Position numbers and translations under genes: made by a program. A stretch of DNA of 64,000 bases. It comes from JACKAF01 sp041391485. GTDB lineage: Bacteria > Bdellovibrionota > FAC87 > UBA2466 > JACKAF01. Positions 19,635 through 29,855 of this stretch are shown here, one piece after another (the stretch's first letter is position 1; each line of letters opens with the position of its first letter). The stretch covers positions 179,908 to 243,907 of the forward strand of contig JAWKNY010000003.1 in assembly GCA_041391485.1 (NCBI GenBank), given 5' to 3'. The notes below the pieces were generated by a model. It was not told the origin of the DNA. It did not search any database and saw only the letters and a program-made list of their open reading frames with translations.

Positions 19635-21026
19635 ATGCCTACCACTCAACTTCGCGTCGGCCTTTGGGTTCTTGGCCTGGTCTCTCTATTTTACCTTACT
19701 GCTGTTTTTCCGTTGGCCTATTTTCGTCACGACGATTGGCTAATTCTTGGAAATGCGGTTCACCATTTTGCCCTGGACTGGACGAGTGCCTTTCACCCAA
19801 CACTGTTTTACGTGAACGAAGAGATCGTTTGGTTCTTTCGCCCCGTCTTCAAAGCGCTCGTCTACGTGTTTTACCGTCTGCTCGGTTTTAACTACTACCT
19901 TTGGCTGGCGGTACTTTACGCGTGCTTTGTGGCAAGTGTGGCTTTGGGCTGTGCCGCCGTTTCCAAACTAACTCGATCCACGTACTGGGGGCTTTTCTCC
20001 TTTGTACTTCTCTTGGCGAGTCTCCATGCTCATTTTGGCAGTTTATTTTGGATGGGTGAGGGCATGATGAACTGCCCGCAGCTTTTCCTGCTCGCCGCAA
20101 ACCTGTTCTTGTTCAGTCTCGCCCGAGAGAAATACTTTTACTTGAACCAGGCGCTGGCCTACCTGTGTTTTGTGTTAGCCCTTGGAATTAAGGAGTCTTC
20201 GGTATTTCACGCGGGCTTTCTTGGACTCATCGTTCTTTTGGATTCTGGTTTTGAGAAAAAGCGCAAGCTAGGCTTGCTCGTGCTCTATGGTTTAAGTGGA
20301 GCGGTGTACTTGTACTTCCGTCTGGTAGTGGTTCCGGTAAACCCTTACTACGTTCCCAAGACCCACTTCTGGCCTTTTGCAAAAGCTTTGCTGACCCTAC
20401 TCGGCGCCTTGGCTTTGCCTTTACTGATCCTGGTTTCTTGCAGTGGCGAAGATCTTCAGCCGATTGGAAAGCGTATAAAAAAGCGCTAGTCAGTCTCTGG
20501 CCCTATTTTCTTTTGTGCTCGTAACGCTTCTTCCGTATCTGGGTCACCCTTCTTTTCCCCGGGTTGGTTGCTACTCCCTTCCGCTTATCTGGTTTTTACC
20601 TTGGGATTGCTCGGCAACCGGATTGAAGCTTTGCCGATTCGCTGGCGGAGTCTGGTGGTACTGACGCTTCTACTCAGTGCGATCCCGGTGGGCCTGCGAG
20701 TGGTGCAGCTTAAATGGTGGGGGTGGAAACAAGGGCAAATGGCTTTGCAGACCTTCATCCAGACGGCTCCCGCCGACAAAGTAGAGAAACTGGTTGTCTA
20801 CGACTGCGTGGATCCCGCGACCCCCAGCTGGCCTTTGATCGGGTGATCGGCTTTGAGGCTGGCCTGCACCATCTTTGGGATCTACCATGGTGCGGATATT
20901 CCCATCCAAATCCGAGCGTGTGATCGCTACAAGGAAAAGTACGCGCAAAAGAAAAAAGACATGGTCTTGTTTTGGAAATTCCCCGAGCTTGACTGGGTCA
21001 ACCGACAAGCCGTTCTAGGCTATTGA
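19635..21026 (+). CDS. GT-C-like polytopic membrane protein, frameshifted
   Basis: About 463 codons with ten or so hydrophobic segments. The first extracytoplasmic loop contains FRHDDWLILGNA, and GT-C glycosyltransferases carry their catalytic Asp in this position. The rest is alternating membrane helices and short loops (FRPVFKALVYVFYRLLGFNYYLW). A C-terminal soluble tail continues after indels near 20485, 20825 and 20890, giving FDRVIGFEAGLHHLW and then IPIQIRACDRYKEKY, ending VLGY at 21026. The start is uncertain: AGGAGG at 19608-19613 is far from ATG 19635, and a TTG at 19617 is too close to it. Probably adds sugars from polyprenyl donors; this is inferred. Confidence 0.5.
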
Positions 21027-21529
21027 TCCTCGGCGGCAAGCTCCATCAAGAGCTCTCCGGTTTCAACCGCTGCGCCCACCTTGGTGCAGATGCGATCGAC
21101 GGTTCCTGCCATGGTGGAACGGATTTCGTTCTCCATCTTCATGGCTTCCATCACGACAACCGCTTCCCCCTTGGAAACGCGTTCGCCGGATTTTTTCAGA
21201 ATGCGCACAATCTTTCCGGGCATCTTGGCGCAGATCTGGTTATCGGATCCCAAGTCTTCGCCGCGCAGCTTGCTGACGATGCGCTTATGCTCACTTTCGA
21301 CTTTTAACTGCAGCGTGCGCTCCGGTGTCCACACCGTATAATCGCTTTTGTTGCCGATCACGTTGGCGTAGAAAACCGTGTTGCCTCGCACAAAGGAGCA
21401 ATTGTTGCCGTGGAATACGATATCCAAAGGTTCCTCGGCGTGGTCGTCAAACTTTACATAGAGCCGATTCCTACGGGACTCCACTCTCACACAGTGCTCT
21501 TTACCTTCATGGGTGACGTAGAAAAGCAT
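21020..21529 (-). CDS. biotin carboxyl carrier subunit of an acyl-CoA carboxylase
   Basis: A 169-residue protein whose C-terminal 75 residues form a biotinyl/lipoyl domain. The canonical EAMKMEN motif is at 128-134, with biotin expected on Lys131, and the domain begins near AKMPGKIVRILKKSGERVSK. The N-terminal 90 residues (beta-rich) resemble the BT-type domain that links carrier and core in propionyl-CoA-carboxylase alpha chains. It follows the biotin carboxylase gene with a one-base TAATG overlap, so carrier and carboxylase are separate polypeptides here although fused in many PCC alpha subunits. Confidence 0.9.
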   Translation of the reverse strand: MLFYVTHEGKEHCVRVESRRNRLYVKFDDHAEEPLDIVFHGNNCSFVRGNTVFYANVIGNKSDYTVWTPERTLQLKVESEHKRIVSKLRGEDLGSDNQICAKMPGKIVRILKKSGERVSKGEAVVVMEAMKMENEIRSTMAGTVDRICTKVGAAVETGELLMELAAEDQ

Positions 21530-23025
21530 TAGCGGAGTGCCTCCTGCCTAGCGACGAATTTCCAGCGGGAATTCTCGTCGCCTTCTATAGCTGCAGCTTC
21601 AAACTCTTTAGAGAATGCAGAAACCGCAACGGAGATAATCGCCATTTCCATTCGGTTGGCGTCCATTTCGGGCTGCTTGAACGTAAAATTTTCTTCAATC
21701 ATGCGGGTCGTGTAGTTGCCTCGCACAAAGTCGGGGTGCTTCAAAAGCTGAAAGTGCAGGGGAGTGTTGGTCTTGATGCCGTTCAGAACCGTTTCCGAGA
21801 GCGCTACTTTGGAACGCTCGATGGCTTCCTCACGGGTTCGGCCCCACACGGAAATTTTGGCGATCATGGGATCGTAAAACACCGGAATCTCGTACCCACG
21901 ATAAGCGTGGGTGTCGATGCGAATGCCCGCTCCGCTCGGGAAGCTTGCTCCCCGCAGCAGTCCCGCCTGGGGCAAAAACTTCTCAGGGTCTTCGGCGTAA
22001 ATACGGAATTCAAAAGCGTGTCCGGTGCAGCGAAGGTCTTCCTGCTTGAACGACAGTTTCTGACCGAAAGCCACCCGAATCTGTTCCTTGGCGAGATCCT
22101 GCCCGGTGATCCACTCCGTGACCGGGTGTTCGACCTGGAGGCGGGTGTTCATCTCCATGAAATAGTAGTTCTGGTTGTCGTCGACAAGAAACTCAATGGT
22201 CCCCGCATTGGTGTAGCCGATGTTTCGGCACGCCTCTACCGCGGCCTCACAAACGGCCTTGCGAACGTCCGGTTTGAGGTAAGGACTGGGTGCCTCTTCG
22301 ATCACCTTTTGGTGCCGACGTTGAGCCGAGCACTCGCGTTCAAATAGGTGAACGACGTTACCGTGATTGTCCGCCATGATTTGAACTTCAATATGGTGCG
22401 GAGAAAGGATAAATTTTTCTACGTAAAGCCGACCATCTCCAAAAGCCTTGGCGGCCTCGGATGAAGCGCGACGAAAGAGCGGGAGAAAGTCTTCTTCCTT
22501 GTCGACCCGGCGCATGCCACGGCCACCGCCGCCGGCTGACGCCTTAATCATCAAGGGAAAGCCAATGTCTTTGGCTTCGTTGAAGGCCTTGTTTTCGTCC
22601 TCGGTGCCCTCTTTGGTTCCGGGAACCAGCGGCAGCCCGGCTTTTTCCATCGTATTGCGAGCCGATACTTTGTCGCCCATCGTCGAAATGACTTCGGGGC
22701 TGGGCCCAATAAAAATCATTCCGGCTTCGGAGACAGCTTTTGCAAAGGCTGCGTTCTCAGAAAGAAAACCGTAACCGGGGTGGATAGCATCCGCCTTCAT
22801 GGCCTTGGCGGCTTCCAAAACTTTGTCGATCTTCAGGTAGCTGTGGATGGAAGGCCCTTCGCCCACACAGTAAGCCGCATCAGCGCGGGAGACATGTAAG
22901 GACTGACGATCCGCCTTGGAGTAGATGGCGAGAGGGATGTGACCCATCTCGCGCGCCGCGCGCATAATACGCAGGGCGATTTCTCCACGGTTGGCGACTA
23001 AGATTCTTTTGGGTGTGGTACTCAC
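21529..23025 (-). CDS. accC: biotin carboxylase subunit of acetyl/propionyl-CoA carboxylase
   Basis: A 498-residue ATP-grasp enzyme that carboxylates biotin on the carrier protein using bicarbonate and ATP. Motifs: KRILVANRGEIALRIMRAAR at the N-terminus, the glycine-rich ATP lid ASAGGGGRGMRRV near residue 165, KVIEEAPSP near 240, and YFMEMNTRLQVEHPVTEWIT near 290. Residues beyond about 450 exceed the AccC core and match PCC/MCC alpha chains. Start GTG at 23025 overlaps the pccB stop (GTGA). Given the PCC-like beta subunit, it more likely serves propionyl-CoA carboxylation than fatty-acid synthesis, so pccA would be an equally good symbol. Confidence 0.92.
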   Translation of the reverse strand: MSTTPKRILVANRGEIALRIMRAAREMGHIPLAIYSKADRQSLHVSRADAAYCVGEGPSIHSYLKIDKVLEAAKAMKADAIHPGYGFLSENAAFAKAVSEAGMIFIGPSPEVISTMGDKVSARNTMEKAGLPLVPGTKEGTEDENKAFNEAKDIGFPLMIKASAGGGGRGMRRVDKEEDFLPLFRRASSEAAKAFGDGRLYVEKFILSPHHIEVQIMADNHGNVVHLFERECSAQRRHQKVIEEAPSPYLKPDVRKAVCEAAVEACRNIGYTNAGTIEFLVDDNQNYYFMEMNTRLQVEHPVTEWITGQDLAKEQIRVAFGQKLSFKQEDLRCTGHAFEFRIYAEDPEKFLPQAGLLRGASFPSGAGIRIDTHAYRGYEIPVFYDPMIAKISVWGRTREEAIERSKVALSETVLNGIKTNTPLHFQLLKHPDFVRGNYTTRMIEENFTFKQPEMDANRMEMAIISVAVSAFSKEFEAAAIEGDENSRWKFVARQEALR

Positions 23026-24560
23026 AGCGGAATGTTCCCGTGTTTTTTGGGCGGAACTTTGTCCCGCTTGTTCTTAAGCATTTCCAAGGCCTGGATAACT
23101 TGGACGAGTTTCTTCCGGAAAAATAATCTCATCGACGTAGCCGAAGTTCCGCCGCTTTAAGGAGTCGCGAAGGCTTCAGTGTACTCATCGACCAGCTTCT
23201 TTTTTGCGGAGTCCTTGTCCGCCGCATCGGTGAGCTGATTCTTAAACACAATCGCTACCGCGCCATCCGGACCCATCACGGCGATTTCCGAGGACGGGTA
23301 AGCCAGATTGACGTCTGCGCGCAGCTGCTTGGAAGACATCACACAATAGGCACCGCCGTAAGCCTTTCGCAGGATGACGGTAACCTTGGGCACCGTTGCT
23401 TCAGCGTAGGCATAAAGCAGCTTGGCCCCGTGCCGGATAATGCCACCGTACTCCTGCTCGACACCCGGCAAAAATCCAGGGACATCAACCAGAGTCACGA
23501 TAGGGATATTGAAAGCATCGCAGAATCGAACGAAACGCGCGGACTTCACCAGGCGTTGTTATCCAAGCACCCGGCCAGGAACTTGGGCTGGTTAGCCACA
23601 ATCCCAACGGTCCGGCCATTCATTCGCGCAAAACCCACTACAATATTCTGGGCAAAGTCTTTGTGGATCTCAAAAAAGTAGTTCTCGTCGACAATCAGCT
23701 CGATAATCTCGCGTACGTCGTAAGGCTGACGCGGGTTTTCCGGGATGATGGTCCGCAAACGAGGCTCCGACCGGTTGATCGGATCATTGTTCTTAACAAT
23801 CGGCAAATCATCAGGTTGTTGGCCGGGATGTAGCTCAAAAGCTCACGGATGAACAGCGGCTCTTCTCATCATCGGTCGCGAAATGGCAGACACCACTCTT
23901 GGTGCTATGGGTGATGGCTCCACCCAAGTCTTCTTTCGTGACTTCCTCATGGGTGACGGTCTTGATTACGTCCGGCCCTGTCAAAAACATGTAGCTGGAC
24001 TCTTTGACCATGAAAATAAAATCGGTAATACCCGGGCTGTAGACCGCACCGCCGGCACAGGCCCCATCACGACGGAGATCTGCGGGACCACACCGGAAGC
24101 AAGCGTGTTTCTATAAAAAGTTCGGCGTACCCGCCCAGAGATTCGACACCTTCTTGAATCCGGGCGCCACCAGACTCGGTGAGACCGATCACCGGCTTAC
24201 CGTTCTTGATCGCCATATCGAAAATCTTGCAGATTTTTTCGACTGCGTACCGGAGAGAGAACCGCCGAACACCGTAAAGTCTTGGGCGTACACATAAACG
24301 TAGCGTCCGTTCACTCGGCCATAGCCGGTAACAACGCCGTCTCCCAGAACTTTCTGCTTTTCCATTCCGAAATCGGTGCAGCGGTGAGTGACGAATTTAT
24401 CGATTTCTACAAAACTGTCTTCGTCCAACAAGAACTGAATTCGTTCTCGGGCCGTCAACTTGCCTCTTTTATGCTGGGCCTCGATCTTATCAGGACCTCC
24501 GCCCAATTCAGCTTCCGCGTGACGCTTCTGGAGTTGCTCCAGCCTTTGTTCGATATCCAT
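23022..24560 (-). CDS. pccB: propionyl-CoA carboxylase beta (carboxyltransferase) subunit, many frameshifts
   Basis: Transfers CO2 from carboxybiotin to the acyl-CoA. The span is 513 codons, the family's normal length, but at least five indels scatter the frame. The start is intact, with AQHKRGKLTARERIQFLLDE, THRCTDFGMEKQKVLGDGVV and VYVYAQDFTVFGGSLSG, all characteristic of PCC beta. Later segments are NQPKFLAGCLDNNAW, then FCDAFNIPIVTLVDVPGFLP and RKAYGGAYCVMSSKQLRAD. The last frame gives QALEMLKNKRDKVPPKKHGN. Stop overlaps accC. Since a whole operon with intact partners surrounds it, sequencing error is likelier than decay. Substrate (propionyl-CoA) is inferred from family resemblance and the nearby mutase. 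Confidence 0.88.
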
Positions 24561-24736
24561 AAGTCGCCAATAGAATCATCGGGTTAGGGGGATGTCAACA
24601 AAACGTACCCAATGGGAAATTTTGTCCGCTCGCTCTAAGTACCCCAGATTACAAGGCTATATGCGGTTGTCACAAAAGTTTTACGTGGAACGGTGCGGCC
24701 TGCCGGGGGACCATCGTCCCTTTAGAATGCGATCTA

Positions 24737-25372
24737 GTGGATGGGATAAAACTAAATTTGGGATCCGGAAATGTGGCCATTCCCAGTTTTGAAAACTTCG
24801 ACAACTCGCCGTCTCTACTCGTTTCCAAAGTACCTCTGTTAAAACGCCTGCTCTTCAAAGCGGGTTGGATCGCCGAGGAACAGTGGCTACGTGACTGGTC
24901 CGGCGTGCGTTGGCGGGATTTAAAAAAGGGACTGCCTTACGCCGATGGCGCTGTTTCAAAAATCTATAGTTCGCACTTTTTGGAACACCTGCCTCCGCGC
25001 AATGCGCGCGATCTACTGACGGAGTGTTACCGCGTTCTAAAAAAGGACGGTGTGATGCGATTGGTAGTTCCGGACTTATTGTTTCATGCGGAACGCTACG
25101 TGAGGGAGACGAAGGAGGCGCTCAGTCGTTCACGACTAGATCGCCACGCACACCAGGAGTTCATGAACACCGTGGCGGGATTTTACGTTGAGGGCGGACG
25201 GCCTGGCCGTGAACACTGCTACATGTATGACCTACCCGCGCTTGTCTGCTTGCTACAGGAGATTGGTTTTCGATCCGTGGAGCGTAGCGAATTCAAAAAG
25301 GGGAACGATGAAGAGCTGGCCGCGCTCGATTCCCGACCCGACGAGAGCTTGCATCTGGAAGTCAGAAAATAA
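24737..25372 (+). CDS. class I SAM-dependent methyltransferase
   Basis: A 211-residue protein that starts with GTG at 24737. The SAM-binding motif I (KLNLGSGNVAIPSFENFD) is at the very N-terminus, followed by LPYADGAVSKIYSSHFLEHL at about residues 65-84 (motif IV region), then LTECYRVLKKDGVMRLVVPD, the usual Methyltransf_11 motif VI. Such proteins often lie in polysaccharide or natural-product loci and methylate sugars or small molecules. The substrate cannot be inferred. Divergent from the carboxylase operon, with 176 bp between starts. Confidence 0.8.
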   Translation: MDGIKLNLGSGNVAIPSFENFDNSPSLLVSKVPLLKRLLFKAGWIAEEQWLRDWSGVRWRDLKKGLPYADGAVSKIYSSHFLEHLPPRNARDLLTECYRVLKKDGVMRLVVPDLLFHAERYVRETKEALSRSRLDRHAHQEFMNTVAGFYVEGGRPGREHCYMYDLPALVCLLQEIGFRSVERSEFKKGNDEELAALDSRPDESLHLEVRK

Positions 25373-25549
25373 GGATCTTCGCCTAACTATCTAGCGTTTG
25401 TGCAGGCACTAACCGAGCGCCGTGTCCCACCAAAGGTTTACTCCTTTGTTTTCATTTGTATTCGCTGCGTGGCCAAGAGGCGGCGCGGCTTTTGCACTTT
25501 CACTCTAGCACCGGATCTACTGCGGGCGCCAAAGAGGGAGTCAGACGAA

Positions 25550-26695
25550 ATGCGTACATTTTTTAGTTGTATACTTTTAGTATTTGCGGCCTCAGCCCTT
25601 GCAGATCCTCATACGCTTCTACAGTTGGCTCCTGGAATAATGGGTAACTCTGGACGACCGACAAAGCCGGAGGAGTATCCCTATGCCGTTGAGTTTAGAA
25701 ACAGCGTGGGACTTACTTTTTGCGGCGGTACGGTGATTGGGCTATGCGTGTTGACCGCGGAGCATTGCCTAAGGGGAACTAGCTTTCCGTTCTCCGTGGA
25801 TAGAGGCGCTTTAAGTGGTGTGGACTCAAACGTGATAGCTGGAAAAGGCTTTAGCGGAAAACCCTTTTCGCAGTCGCACACTTTGCATCCCTCAAAGGAT
25901 CTGGCCCTTCTGAAACTGGACCGGCCGTTTCCCCCGAAAAATACGGCGGACCTCAGCATACTAGTTTCAGACGAAGAGCAGCGTTACCGCAAGCCGGGGA
26001 CGCAAATAGAGGTTGTGGGTTTTGGTCCCAATCGAAGCCAAACTTATGATGATGGGGCCTCCGTGAATCTCGGCTATGGAAAGAGTCGTGTGGGAAAGTT
26101 AAGCGTCGTGGGCGAGGCCTCGATCAGCGCCGACGAGCCCGCGTTCCTTTACACCCAGCCGGGGCCGGACAAGGTGGGCCCGGGTGACAGCGGTTCAGGC
26201 GTGTTTTTTGCGGGTAAACTTTTCGGGGTTCTCTCCGCCGGGACCTTCGGTGAAAATCAGGGAGAGGGCGACAAGAATCTGATCGCTGGCAACAAGATCC
26301 AGGCAGTAACCTTGCTCGCTCAACACCGAGATTGGATTGAAGAAAAATACGAGGAACTGGGTTGCGAACCCAAGCCGAAACCCAGCTTGGAGGCGTTCCC
26401 AAAGACCGAGGTACCAGTTCCCCCGCGTCCTCGGAGCCAGGCCGAAATTGATCGGGAGATCAGTCGTCTCGCAAGAGAACACGGTTTGAGGCCGGCAGAT
26501 TTTTCCGGAGCAAAACCTCCTACGGAAGCGGTTGAGAGGATTCGGGAGCTACTTCGACAAAGTTTAAAACTAGGTTCGGAAGTGACGCTTAATTTGTTCG
26601 CCTACCAAAGCAAAGAAGGAAGAATTCGACTCAACGTGAGCACGCCGAATTCCAATGGCGGAAAGCGCTCCTTCGGGGTCTACGAAATAGAGTAG
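25550..26695 (+). CDS. secreted trypsin-like serine protease with C-terminal extension
   Basis: A 381-residue protein from ATG 25550, preceded by GAGGGAG; the upstream in-frame extension to 25400 is unlikely. The signal peptide ends near ALA (residue 18). The chymotrypsin (S1) triad is visible: His72 in VLTAEHC (instead of TAAHC), Asp117 in SKDLALLKL and Ser214 in GPGDSGSGVF (GDSGSG rather than GDSGGP). Cysteines flank the His. After the protease domain (about 30-275), a proline-rich linker leads to a C-terminal module of about 80 residues ending in a beta segment (GSEVTLNLFAYQSKEGRI) that I do not recognise. Likely periplasmic or extracellular. Confidence 0.87.
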   Translation: MRTFFSCILLVFAASALADPHTLLQLAPGIMGNSGRPTKPEEYPYAVEFRNSVGLTFCGGTVIGLCVLTAEHCLRGTSFPFSVDRGALSGVDSNVIAGKGFSGKPFSQSHTLHPSKDLALLKLDRPFPPKNTADLSILVSDEEQRYRKPGTQIEVVGFGPNRSQTYDDGASVNLGYGKSRVGKLSVVGEASISADEPAFLYTQPGPDKVGPGDSGSGVFFAGKLFGVLSAGTFGENQGEGDKNLIAGNKIQAVTLLAQHRDWIEEKYEELGCEPKPKPSLEAFPKTEVPVPPRPRSQAEIDREISRLAREHGLRPADFSGAKPPTEAVERIRELLRQSLKLGSEVTLNLFAYQSKEGRIRLNVSTPNSNGGKRSFGVYEIE

Positions 26696-26703
26696 AGAGA
26701 GAC

Positions 26704-27516
26704 TCAACCGATACAGGCCGAAGCGTAACCGACAACGGAATCGTAGTCCCCTGAAGCCACCCCGCTATTTGTATAGTCGATAAGTTCGCATTGAGTGGCG
26801 CCCAGATTCCGTGCTGCCTGCATCGTGATGGTCGTTGGGATAAAGCCACACATCGAAATCTCGTTGTCGCTCACCGTCTTGTACAAGCCAGCCGGATCAA
26901 AGGCCTCTATCTTTTCCAAAGCGAGGCGATCGAGCGGTTCGGCCACCGTCGCCGGGAGGTAGTGGCTCATGTCCGTGCTGGCCACGAGCAAGGGACGGTT
27001 TCTTTCCCTTTTGAGCACATTTCCGAGATCCATCCCGATGGCCAGAGCCCGTGTCATATTAATAGGTCCCACGACGATAGGGACGATTCGCACACTCGAA
27101 TTTAGAAAACGCAAACAGGGAAGGTGCACTTCTATTGCATGCTCGTATAAGTGTGCGGCGCGATCGGGCTGCAGATCGGGTACCGCCGCGATCATTCTAG
27201 ACGCCAATTCTTCGTCAACGGCGACGTTGCCCAAAGGGGTTTCCCAAAGTCCCTGATTCCATATCGAGAGTCGGGGGCCTTCGCCCGTATGGTTCGGACA
27301 CAAGAGCACCACGCTGTCGGGGATTTGGGATTGAGCGTAAACTTTGGCTGCCGTGAGTCCCGAATAGAGATACCCCGCGTGCGGGGCGATGATCGCCGTT
27401 CGCAACCGCTCTTCGCGGCCCAAACTGGCAAACCAATCTTCCAGTTGGGTTTCCAAGGCTTTTGGCTGGGCCGGATAAAAACGGCCCGCAACTGCCGTGT
27501 GCCGAGTCCATTCCAT
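26704..27516 (-). CDS. Memo-family protein (AmmeMemoRadiSam system protein B)
   Basis: A 270-residue protein with the Memo/AmmeMemoRadiSam B signatures: RHTAVAGRFYPAQP at the start, IIAPHAGYLYSGLTAAKVY near 43-61, VVLLCPNHTG, EHAIEVHLPCLRF near 125, and ASTDMSHYLP near 185. The conserved His residues resemble a metal-binding, dioxygenase-like active site. The family name comes from frequent neighbours AMMECR1 and a radical-SAM protein, but neither is in this window, so this copy is an orphan. Biochemical role unknown. Confidence 0.87.
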   Translation of the reverse strand: MEWTRHTAVAGRFYPAQPKALETQLEDWFASLGREERLRTAIIAPHAGYLYSGLTAAKVYAQSQIPDSVVLLCPNHTGEGPRLSIWNQGLWETPLGNVAVDEELASRMIAAVPDLQPDRAAHLYEHAIEVHLPCLRFLNSSVRIVPIVVGPINMTRALAIGMDLGNVLKRERNRPLLVASTDMSHYLPATVAEPLDRLALEKIEAFDPAGLYKTVSDNEISMCGFIPTTITMQAARNLGATQCELIDYTNSGVASGDYDSVVGYASACIG

Positions 27517-27695
27517 AGGGACACCTTAACTCTCCTGTTCGAGATGGCAATCGGAATAGGCCCTTGGCTTTGCAGCGTTTTTTGCTTTGTGGTAAAGTGC
27601 GGCCCTGATGCGAGACGCCCTGCATCATCTGTGAAGAAGTTTTTCTCAGTGATTATAATGATTTAATCTGATTTTGCCGATGTTAGACACAGGCC

Positions 27696-29033
27696 ATGAG
27701 AGCGAATAAAAAAGCCATTTACTACCTAATTGGGGTTCTCTTTTACGCCGCTCCGGCGTTTGGGGACGCGGAAGGTTTGTCGCTAGAGTCCTTGCTCACT
27801 ACCGCCGTGAGCGGCAATGCAGAAATTAAGGAAAAGCTGGCCGATGTGGGGGTGGCCGAAGCCCAACAAGCTCAGGCCAATGCCGCCGGAATGCCCAGCG
27901 GGCAGGCCGTTGTTATCGGCGCGCCGATGCCGGAAGTGCGCGGCGATGTGAACAACTCCACCACGAACTTTGGGAAGTGGGGACCCTTTATTCAGGGCGC
28001 CATTCAAATTATCCAGCCGCTCTACACCTTCGGACAGCTTGGCAGTTACAAAGACGCCGCTCAACACCAGATTCTTGCTAAGCAGGAACTGGCGAAGATG
28101 AAAAAGGACGAGATCGTCTACAAAACCAAAGAATACTTCTACGGCTTTCAGCTGGCTTACACTTTGGAGAGTTTGGTGTCGGACGTCGTGGGCACACTTG
28201 AGGAAGCAGCTGCCGAGGCGGAAAAGGGTTTAAAGAAGAAAAAATCAAAGATCAAACCGCACGATGTCTACCACCTTAAAACGGAGTTGGAGAACTTGCG
28301 GCAGTTGGGCCTGGAAGCCACGGCTGCAAAGAAAACAGCGGAACGTGCGGTGGCTTGGATTTCTACCAAGACGTTTGAAGAGTTGCCGACGCGGAAAATC
28401 CGACCGACCGATTTTACGAAAAAGACCTTGGACGAGTACATGGAGATAGCGCGGGCCAATCGCCCGGAGTTCAAAGCGTTGAAGGAAGGGATCCAGGCCC
28501 GGCGCGCGTTACGCGATGCCAAGCAAGCGCAGAGCTACCCGGTAGTTTTTCTAGGCGGCACCTTTGCGGCCGGCTGGAGCCCGGTGGCGGACAAGCCGAA
28601 CTCGCTTTATGCCAATGACTACTTTAACCGCGTGATCGGGGGCGGTGGAGTGGGGTTGCGCTTCTATTTGGAGTTTTGGCGCAATTCGGCGGAAGCAGCC
28701 GAGCAAGAAGCCGAGATGATGAAACTCAAAGCCCAGGAGGAGTACGCTGTCCCTGGGATAGAGCTTGAAGTGAAACGAGCGTTTTGGGATTTGGAAAAAG
28801 CTTCTGAGGGATTAGAAATCGCCGAGAACCGGCGCAAGATGGCGCGCAAATGGTTTATTTCCAATGCCTCAGGGTTTGCCCTGGGGATCACTCCCGCAAA
28901 AGATCTGATGGATTCTCTTCAGGGCGATGCGCTTGCCAAGAAGAACCACGCCGAAACGATCTACGCGTTGAATATGGCACTGGCGACACTCTCACAGAAG
29001 GTGGGTGTCGAGGTGGCTGATCTGAAATACTAA
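27696..29033 (+). CDS. TolC-family outer membrane channel protein
   Basis: A 445-residue protein with a signal peptide (cleavage near APAFGDA, about residue 24). Long amphipathic helices rich in Ala, Glu, Lys and Leu follow in two related halves, each with the TolC-type start (LLTTAVSGNAEIKEKLADVG and EYMEIARANRPEFKALKEGI). A beta-rich stretch (FLEFWRN, GVGLRFYLEF) inserts between them. This is the OEP fold, a trimeric exit duct for efflux pumps or type I secretion. No pump genes adjoin, so the partner is elsewhere. The TAA overlaps the convergent gene in CTAA. Confidence 0.82.
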   Translation: MRANKKAIYYLIGVLFYAAPAFGDAEGLSLESLLTTAVSGNAEIKEKLADVGVAEAQQAQANAAGMPSGQAVVIGAPMPEVRGDVNNSTTNFGKWGPFIQGAIQIIQPLYTFGQLGSYKDAAQHQILAKQELAKMKKDEIVYKTKEYFYGFQLAYTLESLVSDVVGTLEEAAAEAEKGLKKKKSKIKPHDVYHLKTELENLRQLGLEATAAKKTAERAVAWISTKTFEELPTRKIRPTDFTKKTLDEYMEIARANRPEFKALKEGIQARRALRDAKQAQSYPVVFLGGTFAAGWSPVADKPNSLYANDYFNRVIGGGGVGLRFYLEFWRNSAEAAEQEAEMMKLKAQEEYAVPGIELEVKRAFWDLEKASEGLEIAENRRKMARKWFISNASGFALGITPAKDLMDSLQGDALAKKNHAETIYALNMALATLSQKVGVEVADLKY

Positions 29034-29800
29034 GCCGCTGGTGGCGTTAAGTTTTTTCCGCTCTTCACTTTTTCCTGCAATTTTCTTCGGCGTCGGATGT
29101 AGACGTAGGCTCCCGCGATCGCAATCAACGCCACCACTAAACCGGTATCCACGCCTTTTCCGGTAGGCTTCTGTTCGATTTGATCGACAGGTGTCGGCGG
29201 CTTCAGGCGTTGGAAGATGTTCTTTTGCAGCTGCCCCAAAACCTGGTTCCCGGGCAGAACTTCTTCGCCCTGCTTGGAAGCGACGTTGATGTCAAAATCC
29301 GCGCGGGGTTTGAGCGAAGCTATCATGCGCTCCAAGGATGGGGAGATTTTGGAGTAGCGTTCGTTGGAGACTATATAGGTGATGAGGATAGCGAGGTTGG
29401 AGGTCTTGGTCTTGTAAACCGTCGCAAGGTAGCGCGCCCAAAATCCAGGAAGCTCAGAGTTTTGTTGAAGCGAATCCACCCATTCAAAACCATTGATCGT
29501 GCGTTTGCGGGTGTAGACGATTTTTGAAAGCACCCCTCGACCGGTGTCATCCGCGATGCGCCGGGGTTTTTTGAGATAGGTTTCGTAGTTTTCCAGCGTG
29601 TCCCACTTGGTCGCCTCGGCCGCAATAGAAAGGATGACGGCTTCTTTGCGATCGTCGGGCACGTTGCTTTGGCAAATCCAAACGCCCTGTGAGAGTTCGC
29701 ACTGCCACCCCTCGGGGTGCTGGAAACTGACGTAAGCGGTGTTCAATCCCCAGGCTAAGAATGGCACATTCAAAAGCACCAAACATACGATACGTCGCAT
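29030..29800 (-). CDS. exported protein with C-terminal membrane anchor, unknown
   Basis: A 256-residue protein with a signal peptide (to about residue 18, FLAWG), a mixed alpha/beta periplasmic domain with a Cys pair (CELSQGVWIC near 34-43), and a single transmembrane helix near 225-241 (TGLVVALIAIAGAYVYI) followed by a very basic tail (RRRRKLQEKVK). The topology therefore puts the bulk in the periplasm with a cytoplasmic tail. No family recognised. Convergent with the TolC-like gene, sharing CTAA. Confidence 0.6.
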   Translation of the reverse strand: MRRIVCLVLLNVPFLAWGLNTAYVSFQHPEGWQCELSQGVWICQSNVPDDRKEAVILSIAAEATKWDTLENYETYLKKPRRIADDTGRGVLSKIVYTRKRTINGFEWVDSLQQNSELPGFWARYLATVYKTKTSNLAILITYIVSNERYSKISPSLERMIASLKPRADFDINVASKQGEEVLPGNQVLGQLQKNIFQRLKPPTPVDQIEQKPTGKGVDTGLVVALIAIAGAYVYIRRRRKLQEKVKSGKNLTPPAA

Positions 29801-29855
29801 TAGGCCTCCGGTGGCTGCAGAAGGTGGGTTTAGGCCATTTTATCACAACCCTGGG

